Of a stretch of 34,894 nucleotides of DNA, positions 15,937 through 24,901 are shown piece by piece. Both the position numbers and the translations under genes were made by a program. The DNA is taken from NCBI GenBank assembly GCA_964439135.1, contig CAYTNN010000016.1:1-34894 (forward strand), written 5' to 3'. The DNA is from JAFGPJ01 sp964439135 (GTDB lineage: Bacteria; Planctomycetota; Phycisphaerae; Sedimentisphaerales; Anaerobacaceae). Each line of letters opens with the position of its first letter. The first letter of the stretch is position 1. The notes beneath the pieces were generated by a model. That model ran no database searches, had not been told where the DNA came from, and saw nothing but the letters and a program-made list of their open reading frames with translations.

Positions 15937-17148
15937 TCAATTCAGCAGATTCCTGTAAACTTTCATTAACTGCTCATAGTGAGCTTCGGAGGAAAATTCT
16001 CTCTCCACCTTGTCGCGAGCAGCATGTCCCATCTGTCGGCAGAGGGATTTGTTTGACCAGAGATTTCCGATACATTCGGCGAGCTGACCGGGGTCTCCCA
16101 TCTCGAAGAGCATTCCCGTCCTTCCATGGTCAATCATCTCGGGAATTCCGCCTATGCGGGATCCCACAACCGGCTTTCCATAGGCATAGGCTTCCAAAAT
16201 AGTCATCGGGGCGTTCTCATACCATTCTGAAGGCATCACAAGGAAGGCCGCATTCTCATAGAGTTGCTTAAGATCGTCTCCGGACTTATGGCCTTCGAAA
16301 GTCACGTGGTCCATTCTGTGTTTCCCGACGAAGTCCTCGTAATCGGCTTTGAGGGGACCATCGCCGACGATACGAACAGGGACATCCAGATGCTCGATAG
16401 CGTTAAGTAACGTTAGAATCCCTTTTTCCTTTGAGAGCCGACCGACAAACAGAGCATACCTGCCGTTTTCGTATTGAGGTTTATGTATCCTGAAATCCAC
16501 AAAATTCCGAATGTGAAGCAGTCGATCTCGTGGTATTCCATGCTCTGCATGTTTTGCCAGGGAAAACATGCTGGGGCAAATGAAATAGCGAATCGTATCG
16601 TACTTATGCAGCCACTTGTTCAGATACGACTCAATGCAGTAGACGCCGGAAGCTGTCAGACTTTCTTTATGGCACGCCCTGAGCAGGCAATGGATGAACC
16701 GGCCGTTTTTGCAACCTTCGCACACTGCGCCCCTGTTAAGCATAAGATATGAAGGGCAGATTAACTTATAATCGTGAAGGGTCATGACCACAGGGACACC
16801 CTTTCTTTGCGCGACATCCAGGATGGAAGTGGTCAGCCCGCCGTATATGTTATGTGCATGAACGATATTGGAATCGGCCGCTTCGAGGAAGCGATTAAAG
16901 CCTCGGGCTGTTCGACGGTCATACATAATGTTCAACGCCGTGGGGATTTTTTGAAGTCGGGATGTATGTCTCCAATCCTTAAAAGGCGAATAGCAATCAC
17001 TAAACTTCGAATATTCGTTGTGGGGATGTGCTTGTGAGAACACGGGAACCTGATGGCCATGGGCCTCCAGAATCTTTTTTTCCTCAAACATGACACGCTC
17101 AGCGCCGCCTTTGAGAAAGTAGTAGTTATTTGCCATGGCAATGCGCAT
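15937..17148 (-). CDS. GT4-family glycosyltransferase with a Cys-rich insert
   Basis: The start at 17148 is preferred to 17223 because AAAGGA lies 5 bases upstream and the product then begins MRIAMANNYYFLKGGAERV, a normal GT-B N-terminus. The longer reading would overlap the preceding gene. The protein has 403 residues. A cysteine-rich segment (CEGC ... HCLLRAC) around residues 140-165 is common in this GT4 subgroup and may bind a metal. The donor domain has FVGRLSKEKGILTLL and the EX7E motif in SEWYENAPMTILEAYAYG. It starts 10 bases after the stop of the ligase gene and is clearly co-transcribed. Role: one sugar addition to the lipid-linked repeat unit in the cytoplasm. Confidence 0.9.
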   Translation of the reverse strand: MRIAMANNYYFLKGGAERVMFEEKKILEAHGHQVPVFSQAHPHNEYSKFSDCYSPFKDWRHTSRLQKIPTALNIMYDRRTARGFNRFLEAADSNIVHAHNIYGGLTTSILDVAQRKGVPVVMTLHDYKLICPSYLMLNRGAVCEGCKNGRFIHCLLRACHKESLTASGVYCIESYLNKWLHKYDTIRYFICPSMFSLAKHAEHGIPRDRLLHIRNFVDFRIHKPQYENGRYALFVGRLSKEKGILTLLNAIEHLDVPVRIVGDGPLKADYEDFVGKHRMDHVTFEGHKSGDDLKQLYENAAFLVMPSEWYENAPMTILEAYAYGKPVVGSRIGGIPEMIDHGRTGMLFEMGDPGQLAECIGNLWSNKSLCRQMGHAARDKVEREFSSEAHYEQLMKVYRNLLN

Positions 17149-17158
17149 CGTTATCCTT

Positions 17159-18415
17159 TCATCGCCGGGCTGTATGGGGGTGTATTGGTGCTTTGCCCTG
17201 AGCGCTGGCCAAAAAGAAAGCAAAAATAGTCATGAACAGCAGGTTGTCCATATTGTTCTCGCTGAAGCAGTATAGCGCGATCGCAACGATGCAATATCTG
17301 TATCTCCAGTCGATTCGTCGAAACACGGCCAGAAAGAAAGCTATGTACAGTGTGAGCCCGATGATACCCTGTTCCATCAAAACTCTTAAAAAATCGTTAT
17401 GCGGGACCTTGTATAAAAGCAGGCTCGATGCGCCAATTCCATAGCCGCAAATTAACTGGACAATATTCGCATCTGCGATAACATTGACGCACGTACGCCA
17501 ATGCGAAATTCTCCAAATCCCGGAACAGTCACTGGTGCCGTACATGCTCGACAGTTTACCATAATCCAATTCATAGCCAGAGGCGGCCAAAGGCAGTTCG
17601 TGCCAAACCAAAGAAAGCTGGGTGACAATCCTCTTGGCTATAGGGACATCCATAAACAGGTTGGTTGTCAGCATACATCCCAGCAGGACCAGAGCTATGC
17701 CGATGGATACTAGTATCCATTTATTCCGGTACCTGTGAGAAGATTTCAGCAATACGAAGTATTTGAACAGCATCGCTCCGAGATATGCCAGGATGGCTCC
17801 GCTTGTACCCGATAATAGTAAAAACAGAACGAGAATCGCATGGATTGAGATCTTCTTTGCCCTGCTGTCTTTCTCCTCATTAATCAAAAACAACAATGTC
17901 ATCATCGTAAGGCTGAAATTGTTCGCATTTACAAAGAAACCCGACATGCGCATCACATCATCCGTCTCGCTGACGTTTGGTACAATGAACGATACAATGC
18001 CCATGAATAACAGGACGAGAACAAAGATCATGCGAAACGGTGTCGAATAGATTGGTGCAAGGCCCATACTGAAAATGAAAATATACAGGATACAAACCGC
18101 AACGTGCTTGAAAAGGTTGTGAAATACCGTGTTCGTCGGGTCATACAACGTTGCGAATATCGACAGCAGCATAATGCAAAACACGAGCAGTACACTCTTA
18201 TCGACACTTACAGCCATGAGGCCCCTGCACCACGCGATACAAACGAAAAGAAACATTACTACGCCACCAATAACAAGGAAGCCTCGTGCATCAACAATAA
18301 GCGCGCCGATAGCAATCATGCTATAGACAAAGAAACCCGCGGCAGGTAGTCTCCAGCCAAGCACTGCCGGCTGTTGTGTCACAGCGGTCGATATATTGGG
18401 TCCTCGAATAATCAT
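17159..18415 (-). CDS. O-antigen ligase/polymerase (Wzy-like) membrane protein
   Basis: A 418-residue protein made almost entirely of membrane segments, about ten or eleven. It carries the two marks of the Wzy_C/O-antigen ligase family: SGFFVNANNFSL in the first half, and the large extracytoplasmic loop ending GYGIGASSLLLYKVPHNDFLRVLMEQG split across a membrane boundary in the second, with the conserved HN-D motif. A weak AGGA lies 8 bases before the ATG. Next to a Wzx flippase it most likely polymerises repeat units at the outer face of the cytoplasmic membrane. The same fold also covers ligases, and sequence alone does not decide between them. Confidence 0.85.
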   Translation of the reverse strand: MIIRGPNISTAVTQQPAVLGWRLPAAGFFVYSMIAIGALIVDARGFLVIGGVVMFLFVCIAWCRGLMAVSVDKSVLLVFCIMLLSIFATLYDPTNTVFHNLFKHVAVCILYIFIFSMGLAPIYSTPFRMIFVLVLLFMGIVSFIVPNVSETDDVMRMSGFFVNANNFSLTMMTLLFLINEEKDSRAKKISIHAILVLFLLLSGTSGAILAYLGAMLFKYFVLLKSSHRYRNKWILVSIGIALVLLGCMLTTNLFMDVPIAKRIVTQLSLVWHELPLAASGYELDYGKLSSMYGTSDCSGIWRISHWRTCVNVIADANIVQLICGYGIGASSLLLYKVPHNDFLRVLMEQGIIGLTLYIAFFLAVFRRIDWRYRYCIVAIALYCFSENNMDNLLFMTIFAFFLASAQGKAPIHPHTARR

Positions 18416-18474
18416 ACAAATCGTCCTGAAGAAAACTGCTGCTTTGGCATTTCTCGCTGTTGCCTCCTACTGTT

Positions 18475-20076
18475 TTATTCTTCTCGCAGCGCCAAAGGAT
18501 TTTTTCCTGAGCTGATCGACGAATCCCGCCGCCAACGGAGCTTCAAGGTCTTCGCAAATCTTTCACGTTCCCGTGACGTCAGGCTGAAACACCAGGCACT
18601 GATACAGGTCAGCGCCATGGAAAATACAACCATCGCTGCAATACTCATCCAGGACGTCGGAGAATGAAAGTGCTTCCAGATGCTTATCATAATTACGGTC
18701 GGCGTGCACCCTAACAACGCGGGCCACCAAATCCTGACAATACTCTCCCGCATCGATATTTTCATTTTCATGTTGAAGTAGATCGGCAGGACAATACCGA
18801 ATATTAATGCCATCGGCACGCAATTCGACCACGCGATTCCGAGCAATCCCAAATGGAATATCTTTACTGAGACAATGGAGGCCGAGATGCAGAGCAGCCC
18901 CGTCACCACGGTTATAAGGCCAAAAAATCTATGTTCTCCTTTCCCGACCAGCACTAAAAAATTGCTGTATTGCGCCAATCTCAGACAGTGTCCAACTGTC
19001 AGAATTGCCAGCACGACGCCCAGACTGTTGACTACACTCGGGTCCTGAAAATTTTCCCCAACCCATACATGCAGAAACTCCCTGCCCATCACAATCAAAA
19101 AACATGCAGCCGGAACAATCAAAAGCAGGCTGTATTTTTGCATGAGAAACGAGATCTCACGCACACGCGAGTGCTCGTCTCGGGCGTCAAGGTCGCTGAC
19201 AGCGGGCTTTATCGCGGTAGCAAAAGCACGCAGCAATTGTGACAACAGGAGAATGCCGGCTATGGCAACAGCGAATTGGCTGACCTCTGCGGTCCCGATG
19301 TAGATGGCGATAACCAAATCCGTAGCCTTCAAGATAAGCAAACCACCCGTTCTGTACAAACACGTGTTGATTCCGTATACCAGCATTTCTTTGAGAAGCT
19401 TGAAGTCAATACTCCTGATAGTGATAGAGACGTCCGGCAGGAGCTTTCTCGCATAGACGAACTGTGCGAATTTCACGATAACTTCACTGGCCCCATATAT
19501 GAGCCCCATCGTGAGCAGGCCGTATCCCTGACCCAACAGGATAATCACTAAAAAGGTCCGCAGAAGGAGCATCAAAAGCTCCGTCAGGTTCAGGATGTCA
19601 TATCTTTGCAGTCCGCATAACAGCGCGGACGATACCTGCAAGGGCATAGATAAGACAAACGAAGATCCCACGATCAACACAAGCACACCGGTAGTGCCGA
19701 CCATATCGGGCGCAATCGCAAACCATGCTCCGATATTGTCGTATAGCAGCAGAGTCAGTAAACCAAGCACAACGGCCAGCGCGGCGAAGAAGAAAAGAGA
19801 TGTGCTGATTACACGTTGGATCGCATCGTCATCACGCCTTGCCAGATTCACGGGAATGTATCTGTCGATAGAGCTGTTCATTCCCATGTCCAGCAGCCGT
19901 CGATACTGAAAGATAGAACCGATCAGCACCCATACACCGTACCTGCTCTCGCCGAGTTGTGCCAGAAAAAAGCGTATCAGGAAAAAGGTGATTACCGCAC
20001 TAGTCGCGAGGGTCATCACATTGAAGATTGTGTTATGGATAAGCCGTTTCGAAGTTGTGATATACTGTTCATTCAT
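18475..20076 (-). CDS. Polysaccharide flippase (Wzx/MATE-like)
   Basis: A 533-residue polytopic protein with about 12-14 hydrophobic segments and the N-terminal pattern of the polysaccharide-transporter superfamily: an amphipathic start, ITFFLIRFFLAQLGESRYG, then a GMNSSIDRYIP turn. It would flip the undecaprenyl-linked repeat unit across the cytoplasmic membrane. The Shine-Dalgarno is weak. The gene starts 40 bases after the WecA-like gene and is followed after 59 bases by the ligase, the normal order for a Wzx/Wzy locus. Confidence 0.9.
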   Translation of the reverse strand: MNEQYITTSKRLIHNTIFNVMTLATSAVITFFLIRFFLAQLGESRYGVWVLIGSIFQYRRLLDMGMNSSIDRYIPVNLARRDDDAIQRVISTSLFFFAALAVVLGLLTLLLYDNIGAWFAIAPDMVGTTGVLVLIVGSSFVLSMPLQVSSALLCGLQRYDILNLTELLMLLLRTFLVIILLGQGYGLLTMGLIYGASEVIVKFAQFVYARKLLPDVSITIRSIDFKLLKEMLVYGINTCLYRTGGLLILKATDLVIAIYIGTAEVSQFAVAIAGILLLSQLLRAFATAIKPAVSDLDARDEHSRVREISFLMQKYSLLLIVPAACFLIVMGREFLHVWVGENFQDPSVVNSLGVVLAILTVGHCLRLAQYSNFLVLVGKGEHRFFGLITVVTGLLCISASIVSVKIFHLGLLGIAWSNCVPMALIFGIVLPIYFNMKMKISMRESIVRIWWPALLGCTPTVIMISIWKHFHSPTSWMSIAAMVVFSMALTCISAWCFSLTSRERERFAKTLKLRWRRDSSISSGKNPLALREE

Positions 20077-20116
20077 TCTTCTGTTATATCCGGGTTTACA
20101 CGAAGGACTTCAGCGA

Positions 20117-21628
20117 TCAGAAGTAAAGAGGCGCCCGATCGCCTCCGGCATTCTCCAATCCTTGTCTTTCTATCCGAAGTTTGTTGATGTCATGTTCATC
20201 AATAAGGCGTGCAAAGAGGGCCACTCTTCTGCCGGCGGATTCGAGTGAGTCGTTTTTATAAAGCTCGATCCTTAAATGCAGCGATGAACCGGAGCGACGG
20301 TCGCGAACAGGCACATGAACCTGAATAAGCTCCTCCGGGCCGGGGTTGGGATCGTGGCCGTTGTGACGCCAGTTTAAGGCACGAGAGGTGCCGTCACGAT
20401 TTACCAGAGGCAGATCGACGGTCCGGAATTCCATTTTGCCAGCAGCCGTTGAGACGGCCTGCCACCATTGATCAAACGTCGCCGCCCGGCGAAAATACAA
20501 TGCCGCCTCCTCGAAGCTCTTTCGCTCCTCATGCTCCCTGTGGATAATCATATATCTTTTCTGCATAGCCGCCATGATTTGCTCTAATCGTATGGAGCCG
20601 ACAATGTGGAATACAAGAAGCAATAAAATCAAGATGCAAAAGAAGATGATCAGAACATGGATCCTGGGCGTAACTATCATGAGCATTCCCAGCCCGGAAG
20701 CCAGTAGTGTCACGCCATAGATTGCGATGACAGCCTGACGCTGTGTAAAGCCCAGGTCGATCAGTCTGTGGTGGAAATGGCTGCGGTCGGCGGAAAATAT
20801 GGATCGTCGTTCCAGAAAACGACGCAACATGGAAAAAAACGTATCGAAGATAGGGACACCCAGAGCCGCAACCGGCAGAGCAAGCCCCACGAGTGCGGAA
20901 GATTTTGAAAAGCAGAGAACACTTGACGAGGCAATCGTAAAGCCCAGGAACATGCTGCCGCAATCACCCATGAAAATCTTTGCCGGATTGAAGTTGAAGT
21001 AAAGAAAGCCGGTAACGCTGCCAAGCAGTGCAAGCATGAGCACAACTACCGCCACATTGCCCGTGGAAGCGGCAAATACGGCCACCACTCCACAGGCGAT
21101 TGCACAAATCCCGCCGGCAAGACCATCAAGCCCGTCGCTTAGATTCACGGCATTAGTGACACCCACGATCCAGAGAAGCGTAAGCGGCCAGGAGAACCAG
21201 CCGAAATTCAGCGTTATCGAATCGGTTATCACCACCGATTTGATACGAATACCGACGGCACAAACCATGACGGCAGCAGCGATCTGCACGATAAACTTTA
21301 CCCGTACCCGCAGACCCTTTGTCTTCACGTCGTCGATCAGCCCGGCCATGAACATGAAGCAGGCAGCAAAAAGCAGAATGCGCAATTGCCCGAGTATAGG
21401 CTCACCGGTGGTACCGGCAAAATTAGAGAACCATAGCACCGTAATGCTCAGAGCCATCATTGATAGAAAGATGGCCACGCCTCCGACATGTGAGACGGGG
21501 TGTGTATGCATGTGCCGCGCGCCCGGAACATCTACGATGTCGAGCCGGCGAGCGATCCAGATTACAGCGGGCGTCATCATCATCGCAAGCACGAGAGAGC
21601 CCAGATATACAGATAAGTAGATGTTCAT
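20117..21628 (-). CDS. WecA/TagO-like polyprenyl-phosphate sugar-1-phosphate transferase with C-terminal extension
   Basis: This enzyme moves a sugar-1-phosphate (GlcNAc-1-P in WecA) from UDP-sugar to undecaprenyl phosphate and starts each repeat unit. Key motifs are present: LIDD (Asp99, Asp100), NAVNLSDGLDGLAGG (Asp165, Asp168), FMGDCGS (Asp222) and HFHHRL (His284-His287). About ten membrane helices cover residues 1-345. The protein is 503 residues; family members usually stop near 350-370. The extra 150 residues are hydrophilic, start with a basic and acidic helix (KRYMIIHREHEERKSFEEA), and end with a beta-rich part and the phrase SLESAGRRVALFARL. I infer a cytosolic regulatory or partner-binding domain. 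It follows the NusG-like gene by 21 bases. Confidence 0.9.
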   Translation of the reverse strand: MNIYLSVYLGSLVLAMMMTPAVIWIARRLDIVDVPGARHMHTHPVSHVGGVAIFLSMMALSITVLWFSNFAGTTGEPILGQLRILLFAACFMFMAGLIDDVKTKGLRVRVKFIVQIAAAVMVCAVGIRIKSVVITDSITLNFGWFSWPLTLLWIVGVTNAVNLSDGLDGLAGGICAIACGVVAVFAASTGNVAVVVLMLALLGSVTGFLYFNFNPAKIFMGDCGSMFLGFTIASSSVLCFSKSSALVGLALPVAALGVPIFDTFFSMLRRFLERRSIFSADRSHFHHRLIDLGFTQRQAVIAIYGVTLLASGLGMLMIVTPRIHVLIIFFCILILLLLVFHIVGSIRLEQIMAAMQKRYMIIHREHEERKSFEEAALYFRRAATFDQWWQAVSTAAGKMEFRTVDLPLVNRDGTSRALNWRHNGHDPNPGPEELIQVHVPVRDRRSGSSLHLRIELYKNDSLESAGRRVALFARLIDEHDINKLRIERQGLENAGGDRAPLYF

Positions 21629-21649
21629 ATTCAGACCAATTTTTAAAGT

Positions 21650-22201
21650 TTATTCCAACGGCTCCAGGAGATCCGCATCGATTTCTACAAGGGCGCCTTG
21701 AGTGAGAATAGTCACTTCAATAACCATGCGGGCCCTGGCACATTTCCTTTCGACAACTACGCCTTCGGTACTCCTCATAGGACCGGAGACGATCCTGCAA
21801 CGGTTGCCCACGGGCAGGCCCGGATAACCGTCAATTACTGCCTTGCACAAAAGAGCGGATTCGATGCCGGTCAGCTCTTCTATCAGTTGCTCCTGGTCCG
21901 CAACGTCCAATGTGTGGCACAGACGGTTCGTCCTCATGGCCATATACCTGTCTTGTTCTGTGCCGCAGAAAAACACATACGATGTAAAAAGCGGCGACAT
22001 GAGACGGCGATAGCGCCCTCCCGAGAAGATAGTCTTTTCGTACATCGGTAAAAAGTAGCCTATGCCGTGACTGCACAGATCCCAGGCGAAGGCTTTCTCG
22101 AATCGCGGCCGGGTGTAGGCGATCCACCAGGTTCCGTGAAGTTCGGTCAGGGATTCCACCTCCGGCGTTAAAATCGATGGATTTTCAGACAGACTCAGCA
22201 T
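21650..22201 (-). CDS. NusG-like specialised antiterminator (NGN-KOW)
   Basis: A 183-residue protein. The N-terminal part, GTWWIAYTRPRFEKAFAWDL then PLFTSYVFF, is an NGN domain that binds the clamp of RNA polymerase. The C-terminal part, LPVGNRCRIVSGPMRSTEG, opens a KOW domain. The start at 22201 is chosen because GAGGAG lies 5 bases upstream; the reading extends in frame to 22444 but that stretch is not protein-like and lacks a ribosome-binding site. RfaH/UpxY-type paralogues of NusG let polymerase read through long surface-polysaccharide operons, often after loading at a leader element. Here the gene is third in a 19-kb operon and is preceded by a 324-base structured leader, which fits such a role. 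Recruitment to that leader is inference. Confidence 0.85.
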   Translation of the reverse strand: MLSLSENPSILTPEVESLTELHGTWWIAYTRPRFEKAFAWDLCSHGIGYFLPMYEKTIFSGGRYRRLMSPLFTSYVFFCGTEQDRYMAMRTNRLCHTLDVADQEQLIEELTGIESALLCKAVIDGYPGLPVGNRCRIVSGPMRSTEGVVVERKCARARMVIEVTILTQGALVEIDADLLEPLE

Positions 22202-22525
22202 ATACTCTCCTCGCGCGCACTCCGTTCTCGTCGGTGCACCTGACGAGGCACCCGGCGAGAATTTTCTTATTTTCACCCTCATCAATCTGGTATGAAATAC
22301 CTTTGATGACGGACTCTTCCTCTTCGTAACACAACTGCAACGCCGGGCATTATTCAGTCCTTTCGCGTTGCAGATACCGCCTATCCGAAAGAAGGTTGTC
22401 TGCGGCTCCAGTTCGGAGATCTGAAAGGAGCATAGCTGCCGCAATTTGCAGCTTGGGCATCAATAGTGCCGGCCTTTACGGGATCGATCCTTTGCAATTC
22501 TGAGTTGTTTGAGCTGGTAAAACCA
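22202..22525 (-). promoter_or_regulatory. Candidate structured leader upstream of the NusG-like gene
   Basis: This 324-base gap between the Wzc-like and NusG-like genes has no convincing protein gene. It holds a perfect 9-bp inverted repeat (22335-22343 with 22365-22373, loop 21), a smaller hairpin AGCTGC/GCAGCT (22434-22439 with 22448-22453), and on the - strand a GGCGGTA heptamer (22375-22381) that matches the core of the RfaH ops element GGCGGTAG. None of the riboswitch classes I know fits. A promoter is not evident. Confidence 0.35.
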
Positions 22526-24850
22526 TCATGTGCCGTCATAAACACTCGCTGTTTCTTTGCGGCCGGCTACAGACTTCTTTCTTACGGGAAGCACTTTCTG
22601 CCTTTCCGCAATACTAAGCGATCCTGATTTGTCCGAATGTTCAGGGTGCTCAGATCTTGTAATAACGACAGCAGGTTTTGGGAGGCTTGTGCTTGTCTTG
22701 TTTTTTCGGGAACCGGCCCTATTGCCGCTGTCGTAGTATCCATTACCACCATAATAGCCATATCGTCCATTCTTTGGAACATCGTTCACAACCACGCCAA
22801 GGACTCGTGCGCCGACACGTTGGAGGGCATCACGAGCTTGCTGGCTGGTTTTTCGGGTGGATTTTTCAGCCCTTAGTACCAAGATAGTGATCTGGCAGAT
22901 TGAAGCCAGAATTTGTGCGTCGGTGACGGGCAGCACAGGAGGTGAATCAACAATGATTCGGTCATATTGTTTCGCCAGAAGCTTTATGAGTTTGGCAAAG
23001 CTCGCACTATGGAGTGTCTCAGAAGGATTTTGCACGTCCGGTCCGCACGTCAAGATGTCCAAACCGGAAACACAGGTTGACTTGATGACTTCTTCGAGTT
23101 CATCAGCCCCGGTCAGCACACCGCTCAGTCCCTTGTTGTTATGGTTCACACCGAAAATCTTGTTCTGCATGGGCTTTCGAAAATCCGCTTCGAGGACAAG
23201 TGTTTTTTGTCCGGCCTGAGCCATGGCAATAGCCAAATTGCTGACCACCGTCGACTTGCCATCGGCCGCTTCGGGTGAGGTTACGAGGATGGTCCTTGAC
23301 TTCGCCTTAGAATCGCTGAATAACACCGCCGTTCGAATCGTACGATATGTCTCAGCCCACATAGACTTGGAATCCAGATACGCCTTCTTACCCCGAATGG
23401 CCGGCCCCTCTCTTCGTGACATAGAGGGGACCACGCCCAGAGCCGGCAACCCGAGGGCGGCAGAAATTTCTTCCATTGAGTGGAGCCGCTGATCCATCCT
23501 GTCGTGAATGAGGGCCAGACCACCGGCGAGAACAAGACCGAAAAGAAGCGCGATTGCCATGTATCTGGCCTTGGGAGGCTTCGATGGTTTGTCCGCTGGG
23601 CGAGCGGTTTCGAGTACGCTGATGTTCAGGCTACCCGTATCCTCAGTAATATTGATTTCCTTTATGCGATCGTCAAGAATATCGCAGAGTTTTTTTGTCT
23701 GCTCCCATTCTGATTGTAGTATCGTGTACTCACCGTGCTGCTTGTTGAATTGAAGTGCCTCCTGACGTTGCGCTTCAAAATAACCGGCGATCTGCTCTTG
23801 TTTTTGCTTTGCTGCTATGTACTGTTGCTCCGCAATGGCCACTTGTGTCTCGGCAAACTTCCTGTACAAGAAGGCAAGTCTATTATCAATCTGCTTTACC
23901 TTTGTCTGAAGAGCATTCACTGCTGACTGGTTTTGAGCGGGCTGTTTTTGAAGGTCACTAAGCTGCATATGTAACTGTTCAAATTCCGCTTCGAGCTGCG
24001 ACCATTCGTTGGCGTTGGAGATATAAGCTCCCTTCGCCCTTTCACTCTCTGCAAACAGCTTGAGCCTTACAGGATCGGTGATCATTGCCTTGTAATTTTC
24101 GTGAACAGATTTTGCTTCCACCATTTGAAGCTCAGCTTGTGTTAACTCCGCAGATAAAGTATCAAGTCTGTCAAGGATGATGTTGCTTTTACGGTCCTCA
24201 AAAGCTAAGGCGATGTTCTCACTTTTCAAAGCCATCATCGCCTTGAGCTTCTGTGTCAGTTCTTTGTCCCTGCTGCGTTTTTCATCCTGGAGAATTCTTA
24301 AGACCTCTCCGTTTGTGCTGCGCTTGCGGGTTGCATGGTATGTTCTATAGGAATCCACGATTGCATTGACCAACCGGGCGGCTTCAACCGGATCCGGCGA
24401 ATCGGAGGAGATATCGATGATGTCGTCTTTTTTACCAACCGAGACACTAAGCCCTTTTTTCTTCAGGTAGTCAACGGGATTGTCGATCTTACGAAAAACC
24501 TTTAGATGTTTTATGTCGGTTCTTTCGAGGGCGGATGAGATTATTGGTGTCGATTTCAGGAGCTCTGCCTCGGTATAAAGGTAATTCTTTGACTGTGTCA
24601 TTACTCCTTCGGCTTCAGAGAGGATCTTTGGCCCGCTCTGCTGGACGTAGATCCTGGACGTACTGGTGTAAACAGGCGTCGCAACGGTAATATAAGTCAA
24701 ACCAACTCCCAGAGCCATAACTGTGGTTAGCAACACAATCCATCTATTGCGCCAAATGATTTGTACAAGATCTTCGGGCACTATTCCAACAGATAAGGAT
24801 CGCATATTATCTTGTGCTTCTGTTTCATTATTTCCGGTCCGACTTATCAT
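22526..24850 (-). CDS. Wzc-like polysaccharide co-polymerase/tyrosine autokinase
   Basis: A 774-residue bacterial tyrosine kinase fused to a chain-length regulator. The Wzz domain (about 20-120) contains the first membrane helix (37-57). A long coiled coil spans about 180-400, and a second helix (429-447) follows the proline-rich KPSKPPKAR. The kinase domain has ETYRTIRTAV (500-509), Walker A in TSPEAADGKST (Gly531, Lys532, Ser533), A' in LVLEADFRKP (551-560), Walker B in IIVDSPP (Asp635), and a tyrosine cluster, RYGYYGGNGYYDSG (Tyr697, 699, 700, 705, 706), the usual target of autophosphorylation. In the A' motif the normal first Asp is Glu554. A 65-residue basic tail follows the cluster, which is unusual. 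It controls chain length at the inner membrane with the Wza-like exporter upstream. Confidence 0.9.
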   Translation of the reverse strand: MISRTGNNETEAQDNMRSLSVGIVPEDLVQIIWRNRWIVLLTTVMALGVGLTYITVATPVYTSTSRIYVQQSGPKILSEAEGVMTQSKNYLYTEAELLKSTPIISSALERTDIKHLKVFRKIDNPVDYLKKKGLSVSVGKKDDIIDISSDSPDPVEAARLVNAIVDSYRTYHATRKRSTNGEVLRILQDEKRSRDKELTQKLKAMMALKSENIALAFEDRKSNIILDRLDTLSAELTQAELQMVEAKSVHENYKAMITDPVRLKLFAESERAKGAYISNANEWSQLEAEFEQLHMQLSDLQKQPAQNQSAVNALQTKVKQIDNRLAFLYRKFAETQVAIAEQQYIAAKQKQEQIAGYFEAQRQEALQFNKQHGEYTILQSEWEQTKKLCDILDDRIKEINITEDTGSLNISVLETARPADKPSKPPKARYMAIALLFGLVLAGGLALIHDRMDQRLHSMEEISAALGLPALGVVPSMSRREGPAIRGKKAYLDSKSMWAETYRTIRTAVLFSDSKAKSRTILVTSPEAADGKSTVVSNLAIAMAQAGQKTLVLEADFRKPMQNKIFGVNHNNKGLSGVLTGADELEEVIKSTCVSGLDILTCGPDVQNPSETLHSASFAKLIKLLAKQYDRIIVDSPPVLPVTDAQILASICQITILVLRAEKSTRKTSQQARDALQRVGARVLGVVVNDVPKNGRYGYYGGNGYYDSGNRAGSRKNKTSTSLPKPAVVITRSEHPEHSDKSGSLSIAERQKVLPVRKKSVAGRKETASVYDGT

Positions 24851-24901
24851 AATGTTGCCCTCTGCTCCTTTTTATCAAATATGTTTTCTTCGTTATTAAT
24901 T

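Noticed and set aside
22202..22444. N-terminal extension of the NusG-like protein to 264 residues
   Set aside because: The added stretch has no ribosome-binding site and no protein-like composition, and GAGGAG sits just before the ATG at 22201 where the NGN domain begins.
22335..22460. Cyclic-di-GMP (GEMM) or other known riboswitch before the NusG-like gene
   Set aside because: Hairpins exist, but the invariant GEMM core sequences are missing and no other class I know fits.
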